DNA from: Arbacia lixula
Lineage: Eukaryota; Echinodermata; Echinoidea; Arbacioida; Arbaciidae
Length of the DNA: 64,000 nucleotides
NCBI GenBank assembly: GCA_963669155.1
Contig: OZ022596.1
Location: 1,012,983-1,076,982, forward strand
Direction of reading: 5' to 3'
Position 1 is the first letter of the stretch. Every line of letters begins with the position of its first letter. The translations under genes were made by a program, and so were the position numbers. This document shows positions 53,891 through 64,000 of the stretch, one piece after another. The notes below the pieces were generated by a model that did no database searches, was not told the DNA's origin, and was given only the letters and a program-made list of their open reading frames with translations.

Positions 53891-54519
53891 CATGCAAGTG
53901 GTTTCGGAGAGACCGAATACGAACAGACCGAAATACATCTTTATTTTTTCCTCTTTCTGCGTTATTTGATTCCCTTGTTTGTCAGGTGAGTTAAGAACAA
54001 TGCCGCAGCCACCTTTCGTCAGCTGGATCTACATGAATGCAAGTGTTCATGCACAAATTCGGATTCGGACCCAGCGGTGACAGTTTTTTCACCTTCGTGC
54101 TTAATTCTACTTATTTTCAAAGTCATGAAATTGTCAAAGCTTTGTAATCAGCTGCACTTTAAGTTCCCTTTTCTTTTGTTATACTTATTTATTTTTCTTT
54201 CCTTGGAACTGAAGCTGCTGTTTTTAGTTCCACTGACTTTTAGCGTAATTGTAGCGATCGCTAGATTTCGAGGAGTTTTGGGGCTGGTCGTATAGCCTAG
54301 AGAGCGGAGATCGCTGTGCGCTATGGTTCGTACCACAGTGCATGCGCTCAATGGGAGCATGCCCCCGGTGCCAGGCGCATCGCGCACTGACTGTAATAAT
54401 ACGATTGTGAATGTACGTTTAAAACGTAAAAAAACCTTATTTTGCTTACTTTTTCTGAAAAGATTCGTGAGGCTATGACTGTGAGATTTCATACACATTA
54501 TCGGCAGGGCATGCTGTAG
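53891..54519. other. No gene; a second tRNA-like head
   Basis: Near 54285-54335 on plus, 'TATAGCCTAGAGAGCGG' and 'TATGGTTCGTACC' resemble A and B boxes. A 145-codon minus frame (54585-54148) overlaps repeats and lacks motifs. Confidence 0.35.
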
Positions 54520-54895
54520 CCTAGGTACTAGGCTGTGAAGTGCATGGACACAACCCAGTCTGTTTACAACAATGTCTGGTAACACAGACTATGCCCCAAT
54601 CCCATCCTCCTACTAGGCTGTGAGGTGCATGGACACAACCCATTCTGTTAACAACAATGTCTGGTAACACAGACTATGCCCCAATCCCATCCTCCTACTA
54701 GGCTGTGAGGTGCATGGACACAACCTAATCTGTTAACAACTATGTCTGGTAACACAAACTACGCCCTAATGACGTCATAGCTCCTCTGGCTTCTTTGATG
54801 ATGGGATTGGGGCATAGTCTGTGTTACTAGACATAGTTGTTAACAGACTGGGCTATGTCCATGCACCTCACTGACTAGTACCTAGGCTAGGCATA
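54520..54895. repeat. Tandem 92-bp units plus inverted unit
   Basis: Three direct units ('CTACTAGGCTGTGAGGTGCA' ... 'CAACAATGTCTGGTAACACA' ... 'CCCCAATCCCATCCTC') start near 54520, 54608 and 54698. An inverted unit at 54798-54895 follows ('GGGGCATAGTCTGTGTTACT' ... 'GTGCATGG' family). A related single inverted pair lies at 59129-59340. Confidence 0.8.
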
Positions 54896-54952
54896 GTGCT
54901 GATTCCTGCCGAGTTTCATGACTTTTGCAAATAGGACCACCTGTGTTTAAAG

Positions 54953-55500
54953 GGTTACTAAATTAGAAAAATAAGTTCCCACTATTCCATTATCCACTAA
55001 AAACCAATTCCTCATTCGTTTGCCGCAATAAATTCTAATTTTGACGAAAATTTGAAAAAACGCACGCTTCCAATGACGTATGAGAAGTCAAAATTCCATA
55101 AATGCCAACGGCGTAAATAAAATGTTTTATTCACGCCATTCAAAAAATACGTTACCAATGGAAACCCCAAAGCTTGTCCGAGGTTTGTCCGTGTAGCAAC
55201 AACTAATGAATTAAAAATGCATTCCATCCATTGAATCTAAATGACAAGATACATGTGAATGCGATAACGCGTTATTACGCATTTAGGGGGAAAGCTGTGA
55301 ATACATTACGAAAATGGTCTACTGTTGACTTCCGCACAATCTATGGAATTTTCGAATTCTCATACGTCACTGGAGGCGTGCGGTTTTTTTTCAAATTTTC
55401 GTCAAAATAAGACTTTATTGCGGCAAACGAATGTGGGATTCGTTTTTAGTGGATAATTTTACATAGATTAGTGGGAGCTTATTTTTCTAAATTAGTAACA
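54953..55500. mobile_element. Long-TIR MITE interrupted by family F MITE
   Basis: The left arm (54953-55125: 'TTACTAAATTAGAAAAATAAG' ... 'TTTGCCGCAATAAATTCTAA') and right arm (55330-55500) are inverse copies of about 170 bp. A family F element (55127-55322) sits exactly between them. A decayed relative of the left arm lies at 62030-62190, also followed by a family F element. Confidence 0.75.
55127..55322. mobile_element. MITE family F, nested
   Basis: Interior 'AAAGCTTGTCCGAGGTTTGT', 'ACGCGTTATTACGCA' and end 'GAATACATTACGAAAATGGT'. It lies between the two arms of the host MITE. Confidence 0.7.
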
Positions 55501-56860
55501 TGGGCTTATCAAGAGAAGGGGTCTGGCTTCGATCCCCGACAGAGACAGTCTTACACTTTTGTGATTTCTTTCCAGCTCATCTCAGCGTGGGTGAGCCTTG
55601 AATAAAGCTGGGCTACAAGTTCTCTGTCATTTCTTTACATGTTTATCATACCCATCTCATATTATCTTTGAAATGTTCATGCTGCTTTCAATGTTGGCGA
55701 ACTATTAAAAATGCAATCTTTTGAAACCATAAAACACAATCAAGGGTAGATGTAACCGGCCTTGTGTTATGATATGCACCCATATTCCGTAAACATCAAT
55801 GAGATCGCCATGTTAATTCATTCTTTTTTTTTTTGCATACTTTCCCTTCACATGGCCTATGATTGCATGTTTGGATGTATAGATCTTACATAAGTATGAT
55901 TTCTACAGGCATGGGAACCACGTTAATTTTTCTTTTTATATTACATGCATTATGTGGTCTGTCTTAATCAACAGATCACCTCTTAATTTTGTCAGAATTT
56001 TCTTTATTCTTTATTCTTTATTCTTTTTCAATTTCTTATTTTATTCCATGCCCCCAAAATTGTTTGTGCGTTGTATATCTTAACACTGCACTTGTCATTC
56101 TTTATATATTTTTTACTGGATTAATGTTTCAAACACTACATACATGACTACCTTCCATCAGCCACAGCTCCTTAGAATGGCTAGTAAGCCCACCTTTTCT
56201 CAATATTCTAAAAGAGTGGGAGATTTAGATGTTATTTCATATCCAATTTATCCAATCATAGTGCCATATGAACCGGAAAAAAAATTCATGTATGACGACA
56301 TGAATGTTTTTACCCGTTTGAGCGTATCTCCGTAATCCTGAATCAATTTTCACCCAAATGTCAGTATGTTGTAGCTGTGAAATTGCTCTTTGGTAATAGT
56401 TGCCTTCATTTTTTATTTTGATGACGTCATCATGGTGTAAATATAGATGATAGACACTAATGTCAAAATCGGACGTATCTACCTGTTAGGTCAATGGAAG
56501 GGGCATTTATTTCAAATCATAAAATGACATGACGATCTTCCACGAGCTGTATCTCGCTCATGTTTTGTTTTGTTTTTACTCTGAAACGTTAGTATGCTGT
56601 AGCTGGGTTCAACAGCTATTGACGTGTGATTTCAGTTTTCTGATCAAATGTCAGAATCATGGCAAAATTTTAGCTTGAATATGGATTTCTAAATCATTCT
56701 TGCCCCATCCTTTCATTACGTGTTAAGTGAATGGGAAGATTAAATGGATAAACTAGTTGAGGCTCTATTTGTAAGAACGCGCTCGATTCCTGGCGTGGGT
56801 AGGATTATTCCTTCATTCCTTTTCAATAGCCCCTCATATATTGCAAAGGCCTTCACTTTT
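55501..56860. other. No gene seen
   Basis: AT-rich sequence. 'GGCTTCGATCCCC' (55527) and 'GCTCGATTCCTGG' (56787) look like B boxes but lack partners. A TTCTTTA repeat (TTTATTCTTTATTC) lies near 56000. Two segments near 56330 and 56580 share 'GTATGTTGTAGCTG'-like text. Confidence 0.4.
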
Positions 56861-57215
56861 TTTTAAATGATACATACAATTTGTATAGTGCACTTTCCAC
56901 ATCTTAATTAGATGCTCAAGGCGCTTCAGAGCAAATTAAAGAGAAAAAAAGAAGAAAATACAATACAGGAACGAACTTTACAAATTCTTTACTAAACATA
57001 TATGGTTCTATGTCAAAAAGCACCATTATACAGGTATGTCTTTAGGTTGTCCTTGAAGGTGGTCACTGACGTCAGGGTTTTCAAACTCTGTGGAAGAGAA
57101 TTCCACAGGGTTGGCCCTGCATGTGCAAAGGCCCGTTCTCCCCACGATCTCTTTGAAACCGGAACTTGCAAAAGACTGGATTTGGAGGATCTTAAGGTTT
57201 GTGATGGTTGGTAGT
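56861..57215 (+). repeat. Dispersed repeat ('CAAGGCGCTTCAGAG' type)
   Basis: 'TTGTATAGTGCACTTTCC', 'AGATGCTCAAGGCGCTTC', then 'GAGAATTCCACAGGGTTGG' and 'GCAAAGGCCCGTTCTCC' form a unit that I recognise as a common dispersed repeat type of marine animals. The 134-codon minus frame across it is not a gene. Confidence 0.5.
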
Positions 57216-57516
57216 TGGTAGTGAATCAAAGATTTATTGTAACTGGGGGAAGTTCCATTGACAATATGAAAGATTAAAAGAAGCATTTTAAAGACAGGTA
57301 TTGTAGTATCTTGTTTGCGTTCCTGTGTAGTTATTGTGAAACCTATAATACATACGTCATGATTCGTTTGTTCATCTGCCACCTTTCCTCCGGTCAGCGA
57401 AACGACCAACTCATCTCCATTTCCTTGCAATATAACTTATTGCATAGGACTACAATGACCCTGTATTACACGTAAAATTATATACAATTAACTACAGCCA
57501 TGAGGTACTCACATTC
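57216..57516. other. No gene seen
   Basis: Nothing recognised apart from the tail of the preceding repeat. Confidence 0.35.
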
Positions 57517-57520
57517 CACG

Positions 57521-57790
57521 TTAAAGGGAAAGTTCACTGTAAAGTAAAGTTGGTTTTGATAAAAGCAGAAAAACAAGAGAAACATATTAGTGAAGGTTTG
57601 GTGAAAATCTGTCAAAGGACAAGAAAGTAAAGTTTTCATTCTGTGACGTCACGTGTGAATTGCTATCCATTATGCTGTATACTAATTGGTTTGAGAACAT
57701 CATTTTTTTTCAAAAGGATATACATCATTTTATCTGTGTATTTGTTGTAATTAGACACACGTTGTTACACACATACCTATGAAAAAAAAA
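57521..57790 (+). repeat. Family B-related MITE, 5' part
   Basis: TTAA then 'AGGGAAAGTTCACTGTAAAG', 'GAAACATATTAGTGAAGG', and 'TTCTGTGACGTCACGTGTGA'. It breaks off in an A-run near 57785. Confidence 0.6.
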
Positions 57791-58259
57791 AAAATTTCTT
57801 CAACGAACAATTTACTGACCAAAGTTCCGAATTCCTTTAAAAAGTAGCATGTTGGATAATGAAGCTTTTTGATCTGCGCAGCTCATCAGGCTATCACGCA
57901 GAAATGAGCAAATTACAAGATGAACCAATTATTTATCCTGTAAGCTAAGGTTGACCTCTATTGTTAGAACAGGCGCAATGCCAGGACAAATTCCTTTTGT
58001 CTTCACAAAAGGGGGTCTCTGGTCTTTATAAACGATGCTACTAAGTAACTGTAATGTTTTTGTTGTAAACTTTTCATTGACATGCATGATTACTTCAGAT
58101 AGATATTGCAATTTATTGTCCAATTGGAAATTTAATTTTCACTAGTTTACATTGACACAAATAAAGAATGTGACGTCACACAAGGTACATATAAACAGAA
58201 AGACATATATAATTATACAAATTCTGAAGGATACGTGATGTTTATATTAGCTTTACAAT
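57791..58259. other. No gene seen
   Basis: Unannotated sequence leading into a LINE fragment. Confidence 0.35.
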
Positions 58260-58452
58260 TACTGAAACTGTGCAAAACACCTGTGCTAGGCTTATATTGG
58301 GTTGTACGAAATAAACACTTATTACACCAATATTAGGAAACCTGCATTGGTTACCAATGCGGCAGAGAATAGCATTCAAGGTCTTACTAATTGTATACAA
58401 AACACTACTTGGTCAAGCTCCTGGCTACATTACAGAATTATTGAGGTATAAA
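58260..58452 (+). mobile_element. CR1/L2-like LINE, RT C-terminal fragment
   Basis: On plus: QNTCARLILGCTK, stop, then ITPILGNLHWLPMRQRI, FKVLLIVYKTL and APGYITELL. 'LHWLP...RI.FK' with 'aP.Yl.eLl' is the hallmark of the RT tail of many non-LTR elements. One stop is visible; both ends are lost. Confidence 0.75.
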
Positions 58453-59128
58453 ACCATGTTTATGCTTTTCTCAAAACCAAGGAGGAACTTTCCCTTTCAT
58501 TTCGTTCTGTTTTCCAACCTGTTTGACCTGTCATTATGTCCATGCATCCTCAGGAGACCAGAATAAAAACATTGACGTTCTACGTGAAACTTCTGAGAAT
58601 TAAATAAAAAAAAAAAAACATTTACTTTCCGAAAAACCGCCAAAGCACGCCACTTACCATAATAGCACTTTATATAGGCAAACTGCCATTTCAAGCTAAA
58701 CGTGGCTTCAAAACACGTTGTTTATATGCTAGATACGAGGTATTTACGCTTTCTATTGTAAGGTACATGCTCGCCGCTAAACAAATCGTCTGCGATGTGA
58801 TTCGGAATATCATGTCCATTTTTAGATTTGGTGGCAGTTCTTTTGGATATTCGTTTCCTTATGCGTTCGTATTAGCTTCAATATAAGTGAGTAGGGATGG
58901 GTTTCCGCGTTATATTATCCGACGAACGTTGATGACGTCAGAGGGTAGATTGAATCAAATGAAGCGAGTTCTAAACATAGATAGGCAACATGACCCGCAC
59001 GCTCTTTCTATTACCGTGGCTGCTAACCTACCTTCCTTGACTCTAGCCGGTTTTGTTTCGATGTGATTTGTCTGTCTAGTCTGGTTTCCAGGCTTTTGAA
59101 CTTTTCTATCCATTACCTTTCCAAACAA
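58453..59128. other. No gene seen
   Basis: An A-run near 58608. No recognised feature. Confidence 0.35.
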
Positions 59129-59340
59129 GTGGTCGGGTAGCCTTGTTACCAGGCTGTGAGGTGCATTTATACAACTGACACTGTGAATAACTAAGCCTGG
59201 TAACACAGACTACGCCCTTATTTCCGTCGTGGTTGCTTTTGAGAGGAGCAGGATCCAGGATGGAATTAGGGCGTTGTCTGAGAAACAAGACATAGCTACC
59301 AGACATGGTGTCCATGCACCTCACAGCCTAGCAACCAAGC
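59129..59340. mobile_element. MITE related to the 54520-54895 units
   Basis: 'GTTACCAGGCTGTGAGGTGC' and, inverted, 'TGCACCTCACAGCCTAGCAA' form ends of about 60 bp. 'GGTAACACAGACTACGCCCT' pairs with 'AGGGCGTTGTCTGAGAAAC'. The whole element can fold back. Confidence 0.7.
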
Positions 59341-59434
59341 GAGGGGTCTGGCTGCAGTAGATTAATCATTCTTGTTTTCATATCTGGCTTGAAATAGTGA
59401 CATAGAGGAGAGTGATATTGGGACTAGTCTCAGT

Positions 59435-59620
59435 ACTGTCTGTCTGTCTCTCTCTGTCTCTCTCATTCTCTCTGTCTCTCTATCTCTCTCTGTGTCTCTC
59501 TATCTCTCTCTCTCTCTCTCCCTCTCTCACTCTCTCTATCTCTCTTCCTAGAAACTCTCTATCTCTCTGTCTCTCTGTCTGTCTGTCTCTCTCTCTTTCT
59601 TCTTTTCTTTCCCTCTTTCG

Positions 59621-59656
<36 letters not shown>

Positions 59657-59697
59657 TTTTCTCCCCCCCCCGTTCTCTCTCTCTCTCTCTCTTCTCT

Positions 59698-59755
<58 letters not shown>
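59435..59755. repeat. CT microsatellite
   Basis: About 320 bp of (CT)n with CTGT and CTAT variants. Confidence 0.95.
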
Positions 59756-59756
<1 letters not shown>

Positions 59757-60052
59757 CTGTCAGTATGGATTAGGAAATATCTAACAAGCAACAGCCTGAA
59801 AACCAAGCTATGCTTCCCTGGCTGTGTGTCTTATCCTCCATATAATTCGTCTTACATGCTATTTTAGCACCATTTGAGAATTTGCACATAAAGAAATGAA
59901 GCCTATTTCAAGTCTAGAAAAATCCTTTTCAAAGACATTTGAAATTGTTGATATTTTTCAAATACGACACAACTTAAAACACAGTAGTACGCAAGTGCCG
60001 TCACAAAATGAAGAAATTTTAAAAATCATACATTTGGGAAAAATGTTTTTAA

Positions 60053-60419
60053 AGGGTATAAACTGTACTGGGAAGACAAAAAAAGCCTTCAAAAGGTGAT
60101 CGTGAGCAATCTTCTTGCCAATAGTCTTACATTCATGTATTGTCCATTTTAGAAACTTGCTGAGTCCTTTGCCCTCAAATCATTCACATTTGAAGTAATT
60201 AGTCAAAATTTGTGAAATCCTCAAAATGTTCGGGCCGAACATTTTGAGGATTTATGATTTAATCACTATTTACTCCAAATGTTGATCATTTAAGGGCAAA
60301 TAACTTTCAGCGAGTTTCTAAAATGGACAATGCACTGATTTAATACCATTGGCAAGGTGATTGCTCACAATCACCTTTTGAAGGCTTTTTTTTTGTCTTC
60401 CCAGTACAGTTTATTCCCT
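60053..60419. mobile_element. TTAA-target hairpin MITE (family D), complete
   Basis: Ends AGGGTATAAACTGTACTGGG and the inverse CCCAGTACAGTTTATTCCCT abut TTAA on both sides (60049-60052, 60420-60423). The two halves are inverted almost throughout, and the centre is a perfect 15+1+15 palindrome (60219-60249). Confidence 0.88.
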
Positions 60420-60423
60420 TTAA

Positions 60424-60944
60424 CTGACACAGAAGGGGTTGTCCATTTCCAAAAATTACACAATTTTATAAGACGTTGGAGTAACCAGGAAAACACAGTG
60501 CAATTGTCCAACTGTTAAATTTTACTCTAAATATTGAGAAAAAAAAATGAATTCGACAAATGTGCAAAGCGTTGATGCTGCACTAATGTAGAACTCCTCT
60601 GACAAACATGAATAAGAGAAAACAAATATTTATGTAGATTGCCTTTGATTGCGTCCGACATTATGGATTTTCAGCGAAATCTTATGCAGACTAGACGCAA
60701 AGAGGTGCACGACCGGTGTTTGGGGGGGAGGTGGGGTTATGAGAAGGCGGGGATAATGTTCGGCAGATAAAGATAAAGATAATAAGATGTAGAAGGAGAG
60801 AAAATGTGAGAAAGCGATGTATAGATAGTGAGCCAGCGAGATGACAAGCACATGAAAGCATTCTGCAAAATGACAGCACTTCTGACGGCTGGCTAATGGG
60901 CTTCATGGATCGTAATATCACAAGCCCATCAACAACCCCAACTC
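60424..60944. other. No gene seen
   Basis: Unannotated AT-rich sequence between a MITE and a CT tract. Confidence 0.35.
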
Positions 60945-60947
60945 CTC

Positions 60948-61005
<58 letters not shown>

Positions 61006-61112
61006 CCTGTCCCCTTTTACCCTCTCTTTCTCTCTCTCTCACAATTTCTCTATCCTCTTCCATCTTATTTAAGTGTTTAATTTGTCTCTCTCTCCCTCTC
61101 TCCACATCTCTA

Positions 61113-61158
<46 letters not shown>

Positions 61159-61285
61159 CTTTATCTCACAAGATCTCTCTCCTATTCATACTTTTGGAAG
61201 TGTTGCATTTCTCTCGTTCTCCCTCTCTCTCTCTATCTCCCTCTCGCTCTCTCGCTCCTTCTTTCTTTCCCTCGAGCTGTGTCCC
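60945..61285. repeat. CT microsatellites
   Basis: Several (CT)n blocks with short interruptions and a C-tract near 61113. Confidence 0.93.
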
Positions 61286-61712
61286 ACAGGAAGACAAATT
61301 GCTATTGCTTCACTTGCCGTGTCTCTCTCGCTGGTGACATTAAGTTCCTGCTTCAAGTGATATAATAATCTAATGGATGCATTACCACTGTCACTGTGTC
61401 GTGAGAGCTCTTGTTCTTCCTTCTAGCCGTTGTTCCAGGCTCCTGGGCATTACTCAACCAAAAAATAAAAAATAAAAGCGTCTGGCTGCAGTAGACTATC
61501 CATTCGCGATTTCTTATTCGGCTCTCCCAGCCTACGAAAAAAAAAGGTTGATGATACATTGACTAGTCTCAGAGTGCGAGACTCCAGTTTGAGTTAAGAT
61601 TAAATATGCTGACCAGTCTGGGAGCGAGGCTAGACTCTCTCCTTCGTGGGCTCCTTGAATCAACTCGAAGCCTTGTGTGCATACCGTAATGTGGCGCTAA
61701 TGTCCCTCTTAA
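61286..61712. other. No gene seen
   Basis: Nothing recognised; short A-rich runs near 61460. Confidence 0.35.
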
Positions 61713-61716
61713 TTAA

Positions 61717-61946
61717 AGGCCCGGTCACACCGCCAGAACTTTGTTGGAGCGTTCCTTGAACGGTAGGGCGAAGGGCCGAATTCCGACGCTTTCGGAGCGG
61801 TAGGAGACCCCATCAAGGGTGGCCGAGCGTTGCCTTAACGGGGGCCAACTTCTGTTAAACAGTGGTGAACGGTAACGAGCGGTGACGATTTTTCCCCCTA
61901 CCGCTCCAGGAACGCTCCAGCAAAGTTCTGGCGGTGTGACCGGGCC
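61717..61946. mobile_element. TTAA-target MITE ('GGCCCGGTCACACCG' family)
   Basis: Ends AGGCCCGGTCACACCGCCAG and CTGGCGGTGTGACCGGGCC are inverse, each next to TTAA (61713-61716, 61947-61950). Inner parts ('GAACTTTG', 'CTCCAGCAAAGTTC') also pair. The element is GC-rich relative to its surroundings. Confidence 0.85.
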
Positions 61947-62029
61947 TTAACTCTTTGAGAGCCAATGATGCGTTCTTGCTTACGTAATACATAGAGAAGC
62001 AATTTAACTTGCCCATTAACTCGTAAAGC

Positions 62030-62190
62030 GTTACTAAATTAGTAAAATAACCTCTCACTAATCTATGCAAAATTATCCTCTAAATTCGAATTTCACATTG
62101 TTTGACGAAAATTTGAAAAGAATTCACGCCTCCAGTGACGTCAGAGAAGTCAAATGCCATAAATGCCAAGGCGTGAACGGATGTCAACAA
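62030..62190. repeat. One arm of the long-TIR MITE
   Basis: Matches 54953-55125 ('TTACTAAATTAGTAAAATAA', 'GACGAAAATTTGAAAAGAAT'). Confidence 0.65.
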
Positions 62191-62192
62191 TA

Positions 62193-62395
62193 GACCATTT
62201 TCGTAATGTATTCACAACTTTCCCCCTAACTGCGTAGTAACGCGTTATTGCATTCACCTGTATCTTGTCATTCGGATTCAATGGATGGAATGCACTTTGA
62301 ATCTATTAGTTGTTGCTGCTCGGACAAACCTCGGATAAGATTTGGGGTTCCCATTGGTAATGTACCGTTTAAACTGCGTGAATAAAATATTTTAT
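62193..62395. mobile_element. MITE family F
   Basis: 'AATAGACCATTTTCGTAATG' start and 'GTTGCTGCTCGGACAAACCT' interior, ending near 'GCGTGAATAAAATATTTTA'. Confidence 0.6.
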
Positions 62396-62698
62396 TCACG
62401 CCGTTGGCATTCATGGCACTTTGAACATGTTGAACAATTGAACCTGTTAAAGATGCCTTTCCAAGAAGGAAAATTATAGATACAGTAGTTCTTACGCGCA
62501 GCTGTTTTTCAAAAGTCGTAAAACTCAACATGAATCAGCTGTATAACCTCACGATATTATTTAGATAAAATATAAACACGGTCAAACTTCGCGCACATTT
62601 TCATTAAAAACAAAAAGAATAGACATGTGTACACTTGAAACACATCGCTTCGTAGCGACCAGAGTCTACATTCCACCGATAGTTAGTTTCCACTTTAA

Positions 62699-63048
62699 AG
62701 GGCATATGATGTACTGGGATGACAAAAAAAAGCCTCCGAATGGTGATCGTGAGCAATCTTCTTGCCAATGGTCTTGAATTCATGTATTGTCCATTTTAGA
62801 ACCTTGCTGAAAGTTATTTGCCTTCAAATGATCCACATCTGGAGAGATTAGTGATTTAATCACAGATCCTCCAAATGTTCGATTAGTGATTTAATCACTA
62901 ATTATTCCAAATGTGGATCATATGAGGGCAAATAACTTTCAGCAAGTCTCTAAAATAGACAATACATGAACTTAAGACCATTGGCAAGAAGAGTGCACAC
63001 GATCACTATTTGAAGGCTTTTTTGTCTTCCCAGTACAGTACATTCCCT
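62699..63048. mobile_element. TTAA-target hairpin MITE (family D), second copy
   Basis: Ends AGGGCATATGATGTACTGGG and CCCAGTACAGTACATTCCCT, with TTAA at 62695-62698 and 63049-63052. The inner centre differs from 60053-60419 and contains a doubled 'GATTAGTGATTTAATCAC'. Confidence 0.85.
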
Positions 63049-63052
63049 TTAA

Positions 63053-63520
63053 ATATTGTGAGGGAAGTTCTTAAAAAAAGGATTTTCTTCCATTTTCCAG
63101 GGTATTTACGCGTTTTTATTTCTTCCGAAAATGCCGAGCAGCCTAGAAGCCAAGGTAAAATATCGAGTGAACAAGAGAAGTTAAACACTGTTTAAAATAA
63201 CACTCATTTCGCCAAAACGAGCTCATTTCTCAGAAGCTGGCACGAGATCAGCTTGCATCAATAAACAAATCAAATTTGAGCTCGCAGCCTGTAATCTGTA
63301 CCACTTACGCCAAATGTCTAAGAATCGTGAGGCATATACAGTTTGACTCTCCGGCTAGTCTTCTTGGCTTTCTGGCGATGTTATGCCCATCTGCCGTTCC
63401 AAGAAACTCTGCGTTAATACCTCCTTTTCCATCCTTTGATCTATGTTCTTTCTTCAACGTGTCCAATCCCCGCACCCCATTCTTCTTTAACGTCTTAATC
63501 TATCTTTACATCCCACCATC
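63053..63520. other. No gene seen
   Basis: Nothing recognised. Confidence 0.35.
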
Positions 63521-63523
63521 CCA

Positions 63524-63584
<61 letters not shown>

Positions 63585-63929
63585 ACACACATTCTCTCCC
63601 CCTCTCTCTATCTCTCTCTCTCTATCTCTCTCTCTCTATCTCTCTATCTATCTGTGTGTGTCTTTCTCTGTCTTTCTTTTGTTTTCTCTCTCTCTCTCTA
63701 TCTGCCTCTATCTCTATCTGTCTCTCTTTCTCTCTCTTTCCCTTCTCCCATTCTTTCTTTTTCTATTTTCTCCCTTTTCATTCCGTCCTTCCTCTCTCAC
63801 TTTCTATTACAGTCCCACCCTTTCTTCACGTTTGTAATTTCTCTCTCTCTCTCTCTCTCTCTCCCCATATACCGTTCCTCTCTCGCTCTTTTTTCCCTTG
63901 CTCCCTGTCTCTGTCTGTCTGTCTGTCTC

Positions 63930-63977
<48 letters not shown>

Positions 63978-64000
63978 TCTTCTTTTTCTGACCTCCCGTT
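63521..64000. repeat. CT microsatellites at window end
   Basis: (CT)n at 63530-63580, 63600-63655, 63838-63862 and 63930-63975, with CTTT and CTGT variants. The 111-codon Ser/Leu frame is an artefact. Confidence 0.93.

Overview
This window is gene-poor, repeat-dense DNA from an animal nuclear genome. Introns with GT/AG borders, CR1/L2-like and other non-LTR retrotransposons, a Ty3/gypsy element, tRNA-derived SINEs, hAT-like and TTAA-target MITEs, and long (CT)n, (GT)n and (GA)n microsatellites all point to a metazoan. The repeat style (GGAC arrays ending in a small hairpin, TTAA hairpin MITEs, 'GTGGCGTAG' elements) suggests a highly polymorphic marine invertebrate, perhaps an echinoderm or relative. 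That placement is inference. There are no bacterial operons, CRISPR arrays or rRNA genes.

The dominant structure is a very large imperfect palindrome. About 15.68-31.21 kb (left arm) reappears as reverse complement at about 32.59-50.68 kb (right arm), around a 1.37 kb loop at 31.21-32.59 kb. Both arms carry the same LTR at the same target, the same SINE and tRNA-like sequence, the same damaged two-exon gene fragment, the same internally deleted LINE, and the same MITEs. One 263-bp stretch compared by hand differs at about 3% of positions. Several kilobase-size indels separate the arms: a nested LINE cluster only on the left (19.4-24.2 kb), a 2.9 kb insertion only on the right (36.0-38.9 kb), a LINE/MITE block only on the right (40.3-43.2 kb), and a 1.46 kb insertion with target-site duplications only on the right (48.7-50.2 kb). 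It may be a real inverted duplication or two haplotypes assembled head to head.

Layout: 0-12.4 kb holds MITEs, minisatellites and microsatellites. 12.4-12.7 kb holds the best gene candidate, a minus-strand terminal coding exon resembling a monocarboxylate transporter (SLC16 family), with 69-bp tandem repeats just upstream. 13.2-15.3 kb is a 2.07 kb TTAA element containing a 1.06 kb fold-back. 15.7-50.7 kb is the palindrome, with a degenerate gypsy gag/protease fragment in its loop. 51.1-64 kb holds more MITEs (several nested or hairpin-forming), a LINE fragment and long CT microsatellites.

The genes do not form a pathway. Coding remnants are: the SLC16-like last exon (intact but orphan here), a TMEM53/DUF829-like hydrolase pseudogene (one copy per arm), an unrecognised 54-codon exon with two damaged relatives, and transposon proteins, all of which show breaks. 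The long open frames in GA, CT and GT tracts are low-complexity artefacts and are not annotated as genes.
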